From Vanilla planifolia (lineage: Eukaryota; Streptophyta; Magnoliopsida; Asparagales; Orchidaceae), in assembly GCA_023846275.1 (NCBI GenBank), contig CM043870.1, positions 17,344,385 through 17,408,384 of the forward strand: a stretch of DNA of 64,000 bases, given 5' to 3'. Positions 26,926 through 40,241 of this stretch are shown piece by piece. The position numbers and the translations under genes were made by a program. Each line of letters starts with the position of its first letter. The first letter of the stretch is position 1. Below the pieces are notes generated by a model. It made no database searches, was not told where the DNA came from, and saw only the letters and a program-made list of their open reading frames with translations.

Positions 26926-29023
26926 TTTTTTCATAGAATTCTATTTTCTAATGAATGATAATTTATTTTCACATACTAATGTTAAAAAAGGTAAATTCTT
27001 ATAAATGATATTTTATAATTATCATATTTTTAATCAAGTTTTAATAATAACTTTACGACATTATTGTTAACTTCATAAAATAAAAAATATGGCACATAAT
27101 ATGATGTAGTAAAATAATAACCTTAATTTAGTTCAATATTGAGCAAAATGGCTTATATGAATTAAAATAAATTAAGGTTAATTTATGTTTATAATGGTAT
27201 ATATATGATATGCATAGAATTTTCTCAACATAAAAATATTATATTATAAAATATCAAAAGTATAAAATTATATTATTAATGTTAAATATTATTTATATTT
27301 ATATATAACATATATATCACATCACATAAATATAAAATATTATAATAAAATTATATAGATTATTTATTTATTTTTTTAAGTTTAGGCATAAAAACGATAA
27401 TATTAAATTAATAGTCATAATATTCTCTAAGTATTTTTAATATTCTAAAATAATAATAATCCTCAAAAAATTTTTAACTTTTATTATTAAAAAATATTAT
27501 ATTTCATTTACTTTTTATACTTATGAAATTATAAGTTTAATTTTGAAACTGTAATTCTTATTAAATTATTTTTCTATCTTTTTTCTTTTTATCATGATCG
27601 CTCACATATTCTCTTTCCTCTCGATCCTATTATCATCTTATTCTTTCTTTACTTTTTATCTTATTATATTATACTTGGCCTCTCTCTCTTCTGCCATTCT
27701 CTACTCCGTCATCTCTCTCTCTCTCTCTCTCTCTCTATTTTGTTAATTCTTTCGATCGCTTCTATGTTCTCTCTTTTCATTTTCTTTTCATAATTAGTTT
27801 TTAATAATTAGTTTATGATGTTTTTATTAATTTGATATAATAATAAACATGGTAAATCATATTGATAAAATAAAATAATGACATTGTTTTTGTTTAATAT
27901 TAAGTAAAATAACCTATAATAATCTCTAATTAATTTATTCTTATAATAATATGTATTTTATATTTATAGAATTTTCTAAATATAAAATGTTATTTTACTA
28001 AAAATTACTAATCTAAAATTATATCCTTGATACGAAATATTATTTATATTTATTATCAAAGTTAAATCATACAAAGAAAATATATTAGGATAATCATTAA
28101 ATTTATTATTTAAATAACTTTTTTAATTTTAAGTATGAATAAAATGATATTAAATTTATATTTAAAATATTCTCTATCTATTTTTAATATTCTAAAATAA
28201 TAATGAATCTCGAATATTTTTTATGTCTTATTATTATTAAAAATTATACATTTTTTATTTTTATATTTAATAAATATTATAAGGTTAAATAATAAGAATT
28301 TAATTTTTATTAAATAAATTTTCTTATTTTTTCCTCTTTATCATAATGTCTCAGATATTGTCTCTTTTCTCTCTCTCCTATTGTCATTCTTTTATCTCTC
28401 TCTTCATTCTTTATCACATTATATTCTTTTTGGCTTCTCTCTCTCCTTTATTCTTCACTATTTTCTCATTTTCTTTCTCTCTCTCTCTCTCTCTGTTTAC
28501 TTATTTATTTATTCGCTGTATCTCATCTATGTTCTCTCTTTTCTTTTTCTTTTTGTTAAATCCTCTCTCATCTCTCTCTATTATTATTTTTCTCTTTATT
28601 TTGCTATTATTAATTTGTGAATTTCTCCCTCTCAGAGAAAAGTTACCTACATCTCCATCATCTCTTTTTCAACACAAGAACTAACAAATCTCTCATATTA
28701 CATAGCTTAATATATAATATGTTTTATAAATATATATCTTTAGTAATATTGATTGAGTAATTAAATTTTATATTTATAAGAAAATTAATATAATGAAATA
28801 AAGTCTTATATGTTAATATCTAGAATATGAACAGTAGCATTATGTATAGTTTTTTTTATTAATTATATATAAAAAATATTAATACTATAAACTATTATGA
28901 CGCATAAAATAATCATAAATATTTTTTTCAAAGTGCATATATTAGATAATTTAGAAAAGTTTAGATGTTGTTCGTAATCTTAACGGGTAACAACACAAAT
29001 ATGTTTTTTTGTCTTATGCATGC
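26926..29023 (+). repeat. 5S intergenic spacer 13
   Basis: No gene. CT tracts are 12 and 9. Type II haplotype (C and T); first of three type II spacers in a row. Confidence 0.9.
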
Positions 29024-29142
29024 ATGTGCGACCATACCAGCATTATGGCACTGGATCTCATTAGAACTCCAAAGTTAAGCATGCTTGGGCGAGAGTAGTA
29101 TTGGGATGGGTGACCTCTTGAGAAGTCCTCGTGTTGCACATG
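29024..29142 (+). rRNA. 5S ribosomal RNA, copy 14
   Basis: Same sequence as copy 1 by eye. Confidence 0.97.
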
Positions 29143-31240
29143 TTTTTTCATAGAATTCTATTTTCTAATGAATGATAATTTATTTTCACATACTAATGTT
29201 AAAAAAGGTAAATTCTTATAAATGATATTTTATAATTATCATATTTTTAATCAAGTTTTAATAATAACTTTACGACATTATTGTTAACTTCATAAAATAA
29301 AAAATATGGCACATAATATGATGTAGTAAAATAATAACCTTAATTTAGTTCAATATTGAGCAAAATGGCTTATATGAATTAAAATAAATTAAGGTTAATT
29401 TATGTTTATAATGGTATATATATGATATGCATAGAATTTTCTCAACATAAAAATATTATATTATAAAATATCAAAAGTATAAAATTATATTATTAATGTT
29501 AAATATTATTTATATTTATATATAACATATATATCACATCACATAAATATAAAATATTATAATAAAATTATATAGATTATTTATTTATTTTTTTAAGTTT
29601 AGGCATAAAAACGATAATATTAAATTAATAGTCATAATATTCTCTAAGTATTTTTAATATTCTAAAATAATAATAATCCTCAAAAAATTTTTAACTTTTA
29701 TTATTAAAAAATATTATATTTCATTTACTTTTTATACTTATGAAATTATAAGTTTAATTTTGAAACTGTAATTCTTATTAAATTATTTTTCTATCTTTTT
29801 TCTTTTTATCATGATCGCTCACATATTCTCTTTCCTCTCGATCCTATTATCATCTTATTCTTTCTTTACTTTTTATCTTATTATATTATACTTGGCCTCT
29901 CTCTCTTCTGCCATTCTCTACTCCGTCATCTCTCTCTCTCTCTCTCTCTCTCTATTTTGTTAATTCTTTCGATCGCTTCTATGTTCTCTCTTTTCATTTT
30001 CTTTTCATAATTAGTTTTTAATAATTAGTTTATGATGTTTTTATTAATTTGATATAATAATAAACATGGTAAATCATATTGATAAAATAAAATAATGACA
30101 TTGTTTTTGTTTAATATTAAGTAAAATAACCTATAATAATCTCTAATTAATTTATTCTTATAATAATATGTATTTTATATTTATAGAATTTTCTAAATAT
30201 AAAATGTTATTTTACTAAAAATTACTAATCTAAAATTATATCCTTGATACGAAATATTATTTATATTTATTATCAAAGTTAAATCATACAAAGAAAATAT
30301 ATTAGGATAATCATTAAATTTATTATTTAAATAACTTTTTTAATTTTAAGTATGAATAAAATGATATTAAATTTATATTTAAAATATTCTCTATCTATTT
30401 TTAATATTCTAAAATAATAATGAATCTCGAATATTTTTTATGTCTTATTATTATTAAAAATTATACATTTTTTATTTTTATATTTAATAAATATTATAAG
30501 GTTAAATAATAAGAATTTAATTTTTATTAAATAAATTTTCTTATTTTTTCCTCTTTATCATAATGTCTCAGATATTGTCTCTTTTCTCTCTCTCCTATTG
30601 TCATTCTTTTATCTCTCTCTTCATTCTTTATCACATTATATTCTTTTTGGCTTCTCTCTCTCCTTTATTCTTCACTATTTTCTCATTTTCTTTCTCTCTC
30701 TCTCTCTCTCTGTTTACTTATTTATTTATTCGCTGTATCTCATCTATGTTCTCTCTTTTCTTTTTCTTTTTGTTAAATCCTCTCTCATCTCTCTCTATTA
30801 TTATTTTTCTCTTTATTTTGCTATTATTAATTTGTGAATTTCTCCCTCTCAGAGAAAAGTTACCTACATCTCCATCATCTCTTTTTCAACACAAGAACTA
30901 ACAAATCTCTCATATTACATAGCTTAATATATAATATGTTTTATAAATATATATCTTTAGTAATATTGATTGAGTAATTAAATTTTATATTTATAAGAAA
31001 ATTAATATAATGAAATAAAGTCTTATATGTTAATATCTAGAATATGAACAGTAGCATTATGTATAGTTTTTTTTATTAATTATATATAAAAAATATTAAT
31101 ACTATAAACTATTATGACGCATAAAATAATCATAAATATTTTTTTCAAAGTGCATATATTAGATAATTTAGAAAAGTTTAGATGTTGTTCGTAATCTTAA
31201 CGGGTAACAACACAAATATGTTTTTTTGTCTTATGCATGC
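29143..31240 (+). repeat. 5S intergenic spacer 14
   Basis: No gene. CT tracts are 12 and 9. Type II haplotype (C and T). Confidence 0.9.
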
Positions 31241-31359
31241 ATGTGCGACCATACCAGCATTATGGCACTGGATCTCATTAGAACTCCAAAGTTAAGCATG
31301 CTTGGGCGAGAGTAGTATTGGGATGGGTGACCTCTTGAGAAGTCCTCGTGTTGCACATG
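31241..31359 (+). rRNA. 5S ribosomal RNA, copy 15
   Basis: Same sequence as copy 1 by eye. It heads the first block of the higher-order duplication (partner: copy 24). Confidence 0.97.
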
Positions 31360-33457
31360 TTTTTTCATAGAATTCTATTTTCTAATGAATGATAATTTAT
31401 TTTCACATACTAATGTTAAAAAAGGTAAATTCTTATAAATGATATTTTATAATTATCATATTTTTAATCAAGTTTTAATAATAACTTTACGACATTATTG
31501 TTAACTTCATAAAATAAAAAATATGGCACATAATATGATGTAGTAAAATAATAACCTTAATTTAGTTCAATATTGAGCAAAATGGCTTATATGAATTAAA
31601 ATAAATTAAGGTTAATTTATGTTTATAATGGTATATATATGATATGCATAGAATTTTCTCAACATAAAAATATTATATTATAAAATATCAAAAGTATAAA
31701 ATTATATTATTAATGTTAAATATTATTTATATTTATATATAACATATATATCACATCACATAAATATAAAATATTATAATAAAATTATATAGATTATTTA
31801 TTTATTTTTTTAAGTTTAGGCATAAAAACGATAATATTAAATTAATAGTCATAATATTCTCTAAGTATTTTTAATATTCTAAAATAATAATAATCCTCAA
31901 AAAATTTTTAACTTTTATTATTAAAAAATATTATATTTCATTTACTTTTTATACTTATGAAATTATAAGTTTAATTTTGAAACTGTAATTCTTATTAAAT
32001 TATTTTTCTATCTTTTTTCTTTTTATCATGATCGCTCACATATTCTCTTTCCTCTCGATCCTATTATCATCTTATTCTTTCTTTACTTTTTATCTTATTA
32101 TATTATACTTGGCCTCTCTCTCTTCTGCCATTCTCTACTCCGTCATCTCTCTCTCTCTCTCTCTCTCTCTATTTTGTTAATTCTTTCGATCGCTTCTATG
32201 TTCTCTCTTTTCATTTTCTTTTCATAATTAGTTTTTAATAATTAGTTTATGATGTTTTTATTAATTTGATATAATAATAAACATGGTAAATCATATTGAT
32301 AAAATAAAATAATGACATTGTTTTTGTTTAATATTAAGTAAAATAACCTATAATAATCTCTAATTAATTTATTCTTATAATAATATGTATTTTATATTTA
32401 TAGAATTTTCTAAATATAAAATGTTATTTTACTAAAAATTACTAATCTAAAATTATATCCTTGATACGAAATATTATTTATATTTATTATCAAAGTTAAA
32501 TCATACAAAGAAAATATATTAGGATAATCATTAAATTTATTATTTAAATAACTTTTTTAATTTTAAGTATGAATAAAATGATATTAAATTTATATTTAAA
32601 ATATTCTCTATCTATTTTTAATATTCTAAAATAATAATGAATCTCGAATATTTTTTATGTCTTATTATTATTAAAAATTATACATTTTTTATTTTTATAT
32701 TTAATAAATATTATAAGGTTAAATAATAAGAATTTAATTTTTATTAAATAAATTTTCTTATTTTTTCCTCTTTATCATAATGTCTCAGATATTGTCTCTT
32801 TTCTCTCTCTCCTATTGTCATTCTTTTATCTCTCTCTTCATTTTTTATCACATTATATTCTTTTTGGCTTCTCTCTCTCCTTTATTCTTCACTATTTTCT
32901 CATTTTCTTTCTCTCTCTCTCTCTCTCTGTTTACTTATTTATTTATTCGCTGTATCTCATCTATGTTCTCTCTTTTCTTTTTCTTTTTGTTAAATCCTCT
33001 CTCATCTCTCTCTATTATTATTTTTCTCTTAATTTTGCTATTATTAATTTGTGAATTTCTCCCTCTCAGAGAAAAGTTACCTACATCTCCATCATCTCTT
33101 TTTCAACACAAGAACTAACAAATCTCTCATATTACATAGCTTAATATATAATATGTTTTATAAATATATATCTTTAGTAATATTGATTGAGTAATTAAAT
33201 TTTATATTTATAAGAAAATTAATATAATGAAATAAAGTCTTATATGTTAATATCTAGAATATGAAAAGTAGCATTATGTATAGTTTTTTTTATTAATTAT
33301 ATATAAAAAATATTAATACTATAAACTATTATGACGCATAAAATAATCATAAATATTTTTTTCAAAGTGCATATATTAGATAATTTAGAAAAGTTTAGAT
33401 GTTGTTCGTAATCTTAACGGGTAACAACACAAATATGTTTTTTTGTCTTATGCATGC
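31360..33457 (+). repeat. 5S intergenic spacer 15
   Basis: No gene. CT tracts are 12 and 9. Type II at the main sites, plus TTCATTTTTTATC near 32838 and GAAAAGTAGC near 33263, both shared with spacer 24. A private T-to-A lies at 33031. Confidence 0.9.
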
Positions 33458-33576
33458 ATGTGCGACCATACCAGCATTATGGCACTGGATCTCATTAGAA
33501 CTCCAAAGTTAAGCATGCTTGGGCGAGAGTAGTATTGGGATGGGTGACCTCTTGAGAAGTCCTCGTGTTGCACATG
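33458..33576 (+). rRNA. 5S ribosomal RNA, copy 16
   Basis: Same sequence as copy 1 by eye. It ends the run of equal 2217-bp units. Confidence 0.97.
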
Positions 33577-35676
33577 TTTTTTCATAGAATTCTATTTTCT
33601 AATGAATGATAATTTATTTTCACATACTAATGTTAAAAAAGGTAAATTCTTATAAATGATATTTTATAATTATCATATTTTTAATCAAGTTTTAATAATA
33701 ACTTTACGACATTATTGTTAACTTCATAAAATAAAAAATATGGCACATAATATGATGTAGTAAAATAATAACCTTAATTTAGTTCAATATTGAGCAAAAT
33801 GGCTTATATGAATTAAAATAAATTAAGGTTAATTTATGTTTATAATGGTATATATATGATATGCAATAAATTTTCTCAACATAAAAATATTATATTATAA
33901 AATATCAAAAGTATAAAATTATATTATTAATGTTAAATATTATTTATATTTATATATGACATATATATCACATCACATAAATATAAAATATTATAATAAA
34001 ATTATATAGATTATTTATTTATTTTTTAAAGTTTAGGCATAAAAACGATAATATTAAATTAATAGTCATAATATTCTCTAAGTATTTTTAATATTCTAAA
34101 ATAATAATAATCCTCAAAAAATTTTTAACTTTTATTATTAAAAAATATTATATTTCATTTACTTTTTATACTTATGAAATTATAAGTTTAATTTTGAAAC
34201 TGTAATTCTTATTAAATTATTTTTCTATCTTTTTTCTTTTTATCATGATCGCTCACATATTCTCTTTCCTCTCGATCCTATTATCATCTTATTCTTTCTT
34301 TACTTTTTATCTTATTATATTATACTTGGCCTCTCTCTCTTCTGCCATTCTCTACTCCGTCATCTCTCTCTCTCTCTCTCTCTCTCTATTTTGTTAATTC
34401 TTTCGATCGTTTCTATGTTCTCTCTTTTCATTTTCTTTTCATAATTAGTTTTTAATAATTAGTTTATGATGTTTTTATTAATTTGATATAATAATAAACA
34501 TGGTAAATCATATTGATAAAATAAAATAATGACATTGTTTTTGTTTAATATTAAGTAAAAGAACCTATAATAATCTCTAATTAATTTATTCTTATAATAA
34601 TATGTATTTTATATTTATAGAATTTTCTAAATATAAAATGTTATTTTACTAAAAATTACTAATCTAAAATTATATCCTTAATACGAAATATTATTTATAT
34701 TTATTATCAAAGTTAAATCATACAAAGAAAATATATTAGGATAATCATTAAATTTATTATTTAAATAACTTTTTTAATTTTAAGTATGAATAAAATGATA
34801 TTAAATTTATATTTAAAATATTCTCTATCTATTTTTAATATTCTAAAATAATAATGAATCTCGAATATTTTTTATGTCTTATTATTATTAAAAATTATAC
34901 ATTTTTTATTTTTATATTTAATAAATATTATAAGGTTAAATAATAAGAATTTAATTTTTATTAAATAAATTTTCTTATTTTTTCCTCTTTATCATAATGT
35001 CTCAGATATTGTCTCTTTTCTCTCTCTCCTATTGTCATTCTTTTATCTCTCTCTTCATTTTTTATCACATTATATTCTTTTTGGCTTCTCTCTCTCCTTT
35101 ATTCTTCACTATTTTCTCATTTTCTTTCTCTCTCTCTCTCTCTCTCTGTTTACTTATTTATTTATTCGCTGTATCTCATCTATGTTCTCTCTTTTCTTTT
35201 TCTTTTTGTTAAATCCTCTCTCATCTCTCTCTATTATTATTTTTCTCTTTATTTTGCTATTATTAATTTGTGAATTTCTCCCTCTCAGAGAAAAGTTACC
35301 TACATCTCCATCATCTCTTTTTCAACACAAGAACTAACAAATCTCTCATATTACATAGCTTAATATATAATATGTTTTATAAATATATATCTTTAGTAAT
35401 ATTGATTGAGTAATTAAATTTTATATTTATAAGAAAATTAATATATTGAAATAAAGTCTTATATGTTAATATCTAGAATATGAACAGTAGCATTATGTAT
35501 AGTTTTTTTTATTAATTATATATAAAAAATATTAATACTATAAACTATTATGACGCATAAAATAATCATAAATATTTTTTTCAAAATGCATATATTAGAT
35601 AATTTAGAAAAGTTTAGATGTTGTTCGTAATCTTAACGGGTAACAACACAAATATGTTTTTTTGTCTTATGCATGC
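33577..35676 (+). repeat. 5S intergenic spacer 16
   Basis: No gene. CT tracts are 12 and 10. Recombinant C/G combination at the main sites. It shares GCAATAAATTTTC (near 33863), GATCGTTTCT (near 34405), CCTTAATACG (near 34677) and ATATATTGAAAT (near 35442) with spacer 25. Private changes lie near 33958 (ATATGACAT), 34027 (TTTTAAAGTTT) and 35586 (TCAAAATGCA). Confidence 0.9.
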
Positions 35677-35795
35677 ATGTGCGACCATACCAGCATTATG
35701 GCACTGGATCTCATTAGAACTCCAAAGTTAAGCATGCTTGGGCGAGAGTAGTATTGGGATGGGTGACCTCTTGAGAAGTCCTCGTGTTGCACATG
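35677..35795 (+). rRNA. 5S ribosomal RNA, copy 17
   Basis: Same sequence as copy 1 by eye; 2219 bp after copy 16. Confidence 0.97.
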
Positions 35796-36577
35796 TTTTT
35801 TCATAGAATTCTATTTTCTAATGAATGATAATTTATTTTCACATACTAATGTTAAAAAAGGTAAATTCTTATAAATGATATTTTATAATTATCATATTTT
35901 TAATCAAGTTTTAATAATAACTTTACGACATTATTGTTAACTTCATAAAATAAAAAATATGGCACATAATATGATGTAGTAAAATAATAACCTTAATTTA
36001 GTTCAATATTGAGCAAAATGGCTTATATGAATTAAAATAAATTAAGGTTAATTTATGTTTATAATGGTATATATATGATATGCATAGAATTTTCTCAACA
36101 TAAAAATATTATATTATAAAATATCAAAAGTATAAAATTATATTATTAATGTTAAATATTATTTATATTTATATATAACATATATATCACATCACATAAA
36201 TATAAAATATTATAATAAAATTATATAGATTATTTATTTATTTTTTTAAGTTTAGGCATAAAAAAGATAATATTAAATTAATAGTCATAATATTCTCTAA
36301 GTATTTTTAATATTCTAAAATAATAATAATCCTCAAAAAATTTTTAACTTTTATTATTAAAAAATATTATATTTCATTTACTTTTTATACTTATGAAATT
36401 ATAAGTTTAATTTTGAAACTGTAATTCTTATTAAATTATTTTTCTATCTTTTTTCTTTTTATCATGATCGCTCACATATTCTCTTTCCTCTCGATCCTAT
36501 TATCATCTTATTCTTTCTTTACTTTTTATCTTATTATATTATACTTGGCCTCTCTCTCTTCTGCCATTCTCTACTCC

Positions 36578-36608
<31 letters not shown>

Positions 36609-37897
36609 ATTTTGTTAATTCTTTCGATCGCTTCTATGTTCTCTCTTTTCATTTTCTTTTCATAATTAGTTTTTAATAATTAGTTTATGATGTTTTTATT
36701 AATTTGATATAATAATAAACATGGTAAATCATATTGATAAAATAAAATAATGACATTGTTTTTGTTTAATATTAAGTAAAAGAACCTATAATAATCTCTA
36801 ATTAATTTATTCTTATAATAATATGTATTTTATATTTATAGAATTTTCTAAATATAAAATGTTATTTTACTAAAAATTACTAATCTAAAATTATATCCTT
36901 GATACGAAATATTATTTATATTTATTATCAAAGTTAAATCATACAAAGAAAATATATTAGGATAATCATTAAATTTATTATTTAAATAACTTTTTTAATT
37001 TTAAGTATGAATAAAATGATATTAAATTTATATTTAAAATATTCTCTATCTATTTTTAATATTCTAAAATAATAATGAATCTCGAATATTTTTTATGTCT
37101 TATTATTATTAAAAATTATACATTTTTTATTTTTATATTTAATAAATATTATAAGGTTAAATAATAAGAATTTAATTTTTATTAAATAAATTTTCTTATT
37201 TTTTCCTCTTTATCATAATGTCTCAGATATTGTCTCTTTTCTCTCTCTCCTATTGTCATTCTTTTATCTCTCTCTTCATTTTTTATCACATTATATTCTT
37301 TTTGACTTCTCTCTCTCCTTTATTCTTCACTATTTTCTCATTTTCTTTCTCTCTCTCTCTCTCTCTCTGTTTACTTATTTATTTATTCGCTGTATCTCAT
37401 CTATGTTCTCTCTTTTCTTTTTCTTTTTGTTAAATCCTCTCTCATCTCTCTCTATTATTATTTTTCTCTTTATTTTGCTATTATTAATTTGTGAATTTCT
37501 CCCTCTCAGAGAAAAGTTACCTACATCTCCATCATCTCTTTTTCAACACAAGAACTAACAAATCTCTCATATTACATAGCTTAATATATAATATGTTTTA
37601 TAAATATATATCTTTAGTAATATTGATTGAGTAATTAAATTTTATATTTATAAGAAAATTAATATATTGAAATAAAGTCTTATATGTTAATATCTAGAAT
37701 ATGAACAGTAGCATTATGTATAGTTTTTTTTATTAATTATATATAAAAAATATTAATACTATAAACTATTATGACGCATAAAATAATCATAAATATTTTT
37801 TTCAAAGTGCATACATTAGATAATTTAGAAAAGTTTAGATGTTGTTCGTAATCTTAACGGGTAACAACACAAATATGTTTTTTTGTCTTATGCATGC
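35796..37897 (+). repeat. 5S intergenic spacer 17
   Basis: No gene. CT tracts are 13 and 10. Type III at the main sites. It shares TTTTTGACTTC (near 37300) and ATATATTGAAAT (near 37663) with spacer 26. A private T-to-C lies at 37814. Confidence 0.9.
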
Positions 37898-38016
37898 ATG
37901 TGCGACCATACCAGCATTATGGCACTGGATCTCATTAGAACTCCAAAGTTAAGCATGCTTGGGCGAGAGTAGTATTGGGATGGGTGACCTCTTGAGAAGT
38001 CCTCGTGTTGCACATG
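37898..38016 (+). rRNA. 5S ribosomal RNA, copy 18
   Basis: Same sequence as copy 1 by eye; 2221 bp after copy 17. Confidence 0.97.
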
Positions 38017-38798
38017 TTTTTTCATAGAATTCTATTTTCTAATGAATGATAATTTATTTTCACATACTAATGTTAAAAAAGGTAAATTCTTATAAATGAT
38101 ATTTTATAATTATCATATTTTTAATCAAGTTTTAATAATAACTTTACGACATTATTGTTAACTTCATAAAATAAAAAATATGGCACATAATATGATGTAG
38201 TAAAATAATAACCTTAATTTAGTTCAATATTGAGCAAAATGGCTTATATGAATTAAAATAAATTAAGGTTAATTTATGTTTATAATGGTATATATATGAT
38301 ATGCATAGAATTTTCTCAACATAAAAATATTATATTATAAAATATCAAAAGTATAAAATTATATTATTAATGTTAAATATTATTTATATTTATATATAAC
38401 ATATATATCACATCACATAAATATAAAATATTATAATAAAATTATATAGATTATTTATTTATTTTTTTAAGTTTAGGCATAAAAAAGATAATATTAAATT
38501 AATAGTCATAATATTCTCTAAGTATTTTTAATATTCTAAAATAATAATAATCCTCAAAAAATTTTTAACTTTTATTATTAAAAAATATTATATTTCATTT
38601 ACTTTTTATACTTATGAAATTATAAGTTTAATTTTGAAACTGTAATTCTTATTAAATTATTTTTCTATCTTTTTTCTTTTTATCATGATCGCTCACATAT
38701 TCTCTTTCCTCTCGATCCTATTATCATCTTATTCTTTCTTTACTTTTTATCTTATTATATTATACTTGGCCTCTCTCTCTTCTGCCATTCTCTACTCC

Positions 38799-38835
<37 letters not shown>

Positions 38836-40122
38836 TTTGTTAATTCTTTCGATCGCTTCTATGTTCTCTCTTTTCATTTTCTTTTCATAATTAGTTTTTA
38901 ATAATTAGTTTATGATGTTTTTATTAATTTGATATAATAATAAACATGGTAAATCATATTGATAAAATAAAATAATGACATTGTTTTTGTTTAATATTAA
39001 GTAAAAGAACCTATAATAATCTCTAATTAATTTATTCTTATAATAATATGTATTTTATATTTATAGAATTTTCTAAATATAAAATATTATTTTACTAAAA
39101 ATTACTAATCTAAAATTATATCCTTGATACGAAATATTATTTATATTTATTATCAAAGTTAAATCATACAAAGAAAATATATTAGGATAATCATTAAATT
39201 TATTATTTAAATAACTTTTTTAATTTTAAGTATGAATAAAATGATATTAAATTTATATTTAAAATATTCTCTATCTATTTTTAATATTCTAAAATAATAA
39301 TGAATCTCGAATATTTTTTATGTCTTATTATTATTAAAAATTATACATTTTTTATTTTTATATTTAATAAATATTATAAGGTTAAATAATAAGAATTTAA
39401 TTTTTATTAAATAAATTTTCTTATTTTTTCCTCTTTATCATAATGTCTCAGATATTGTCTCTTTTCTCTCTCTCCTATTGTCATTCTTTTATCTCTCTCT
39501 TCATTCTTTATCACATTATATTCTTTTTGGCTTCTCTCTCTCCTTTATTCTTCACTATTTTCTCATTTTCTTTCTCTCTCTCTCTCTCTCTCTGTTTACT
39601 TATTTATTTATTCGCTGTATCTCATCTATGTTCTCTCTTTTCTTTTTCTTTTTGTTAAATCCTCTCTCATCTCTCTCTATTATTATTTTTCTCTTTATTT
39701 TGCTATTATTAATTTGTGAATTTCTCCCTCTCAGAGAAAAGTTACCTACATCTCCATCATCTCTTTTTCAACACAAGAACTAACAAATCTCTCATATTAC
39801 ATAGCTTAATATATAATATGTTTTATAAATATATATCTTTAGTAATATTGATTGAGTAATTAAATTTTATATTTATAAGAAAATTAATATAATGAAATAA
39901 AGTCTTATATGTTAATATCTAGAATATGAACAGTAGCATTATGTATAGTTTTTTTTATTAATTATATATAAAAAATATTAATACTATAAACTATTATGAC
40001 GCATAAAATAATCATAAATATTTTTTTCAAAGTGCATATATTAGATAATTTAGAAAAGTTTAGATGTTGTTCGTAATCTTAACGGGTAACAACACAAATA
40101 TGTTTTTTTGTCTTATGCATGC
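38017..40122 (+). repeat. 5S intergenic spacer 18
   Basis: No gene. CT tracts are 15 and 10. Type III at the main sites. A private G-to-A lies at 39085. Confidence 0.9.
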
Positions 40123-40241
40123 ATGTGCGACCATACCAGCATTATGGCACTGGATCTCATTAGAACTCCAAAGTTAAGCATGCTTGGGCGAGAGTAGTAT
40201 TGGGATGGGTGACCTCTTGAGAAGTCCTCGTGTTGCACATG
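40123..40241 (+). rRNA. 5S ribosomal RNA, copy 19
   Basis: Same sequence as copy 1 by eye; 2225 bp after copy 18. Confidence 0.97.

Noticed and set aside
36464-36676. Reading frame of 65-70 codons starting MIAHIFSFLS, seen only in some units
   Set aside because: It is the matching stretch of subrepeat A, and its length and C-terminal sequence depend on the CT count. It looks similar to the MSQ frame only because A and B are duplicates. It has no domain and no coding constraint.
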